Positions 49,699 to 49,913 of a stretch of 49,913 nucleotides of DNA are shown piece after piece (within the stretch, counting starts at the first letter, position 1; every line of letters starts with the position of its first letter). The stretch is from Pseudomonadota bacterium (lineage in GTDB: Bacteria; Pseudomonadota; Alphaproteobacteria; Rhizobiales; Rhizobiaceae). Made by a program: the position numbers and the translations under genes. Under the pieces are notes generated by a model. That model saw nothing but the letters and a program-made list of their open reading frames with translations. It was not told the origin of the DNA and did not search any database. Where the stretch lies: NCBI GenBank assembly GCA_023399465.1, contig JAEWPB010000014.1, positions 1 to 49,913 on the forward strand, in the 5' to 3' direction.

Positions 49699-49913
49699 TG
49701 ATATCCGGTCGCCGCAGTTTTCACCGGGCAAGCGAGGCTGAGCGCCGTCAGGACCTGATTGCGGCGACCCTCGACTGCATCGCGGAGTTCGGCCTGCAGG
49801 GGGCGACGGTGCGCCAGATCGCGGCGCGCGCAGGTGTGACCGGCGGCCTGATCCGGCACTATTTCGACGGCAAGGACCAGATGGTGCAGGCAGCCTATCG
49901 CGAGACCATGACC
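49698..49913 (+). CDS. TetR/AcrR-family regulator, BetI-like (5' part; runs off the right edge)
   Basis: The frame is open from the ATG at 49698 to the window end (72 codons). The DNA-binding domain is complete: 'RRQDLIAATLDCIAEFGLQG' then the helix-turn-helix 'ATVRQIAARAGVTGGLIRHY' and 'FDGKDQMVQAAYRETM', typical of the BetI/TetR_C_6 branch. A GTG three bases upstream could also start it. It is divergent from the amino-acid ABC/M20 operon, so it is the obvious candidate regulator of that operon, though a downstream target outside the window is equally possible. Confidence 0.85.
   Translation, partial: MISGRRSFHRASEAERRQDLIAATLDCIAEFGLQGATVRQIAARAGVTGGLIRHYFDGKDQMVQAAYRETMT

Overview
The window is high-GC DNA from a single chromosome or large replicon. 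Gene content points to an alphaproteobacterium of the Rhizobiaceae type (Agrobacterium/Rhizobium/Shinella-like): many ABC uptake operons, two methyl-accepting chemotaxis proteins, a dedicated ECF transporter and a complete-looking half of an imp-type type VI secretion system (T6SS). This assignment is inferred from gene content and style, not from a marker gene. I saw no rRNA, tRNA, CRISPR array, insertion sequence or integrase.

Region 1 (1-16.6 kb) is a T6SS locus with two divergent arms. The minus arm reads leftward: a degenerate SpoIIE-like/RsbW-like regulator, a PAAR spike tip, a zinc-ribbon methyltransferase, an FHA protein, tssJ and the start of tssK (cut by the window edge). The plus arm reads rightward: a STAS anti-anti-sigma-like protein, clpV (tssH), hcp, vgrG, a DUF6931-like gene, tssA, tssB, tssC, a second tssC-like gene and tssE. 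tssF, tssG, tssL and tssM are absent here and presumably lie to the left beyond tssK. The divergent HATPase and STAS genes look like a partner-switching module controlling the system. hcp is flanked by two RNA hairpins. Downstream of tssE lie a permuted NlpC/P60-like hydrolase (candidate cargo) and a convergent gene of unknown function.

Region 2 (18.3-23.85 kb, minus) is a five-gene operon: ABC ATPase, beta-CASP-like metallo-beta-lactamase-fold hydrolase, histidine phosphatase, periplasmic binding protein and fused double permease. Its promoter region carries four 11-bp-spaced CTGTCAT repeats, a textbook Pho box array. A second Pho box lies across the histidine phosphatase stop codon, just upstream of the binding-protein gene. 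I read this as a phosphate-starvation operon for importing and cleaving an organophosphate or phosphonate of unknown identity.

Region 3 (24.0-27.4 kb, minus) is a dedicated ECF transporter (S component, fused A-A' ATPase, T component) ending in a phosphoribosyltransferase, which suggests nucleobase uptake and salvage.

Region 4 (27.6-33.7 kb) holds an alpha/beta hydrolase, a six-TM chemoreceptor with a small membrane-anchored partner, small uncharacterised genes and a DUF937 (YidB-like) protein followed by a conserved unknown. Region 5 (34-40.1 kb) has an amidase, a branched-chain amino-acid-type binding protein without its own permease, a winged-helix methyltransferase and a classical chemoreceptor ending in a CheR-docking-like pentapeptide.

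Region 6 (40.5-44.1 kb, plus) is an Ssu/Tau/Nrt-type ABC transporter with a luciferase-like monooxygenase, probably for a sulfur compound. Two small proteins follow. Region 7 (45.0-49.4 kb, minus) is a polar amino-acid ABC transporter translationally coupled to an M20 amidohydrolase. Divergent from it is a TetR/BetI-like regulator (cut by the right edge) preceded by a 22-codon upstream ORF under a clear sigma70-like promoter.
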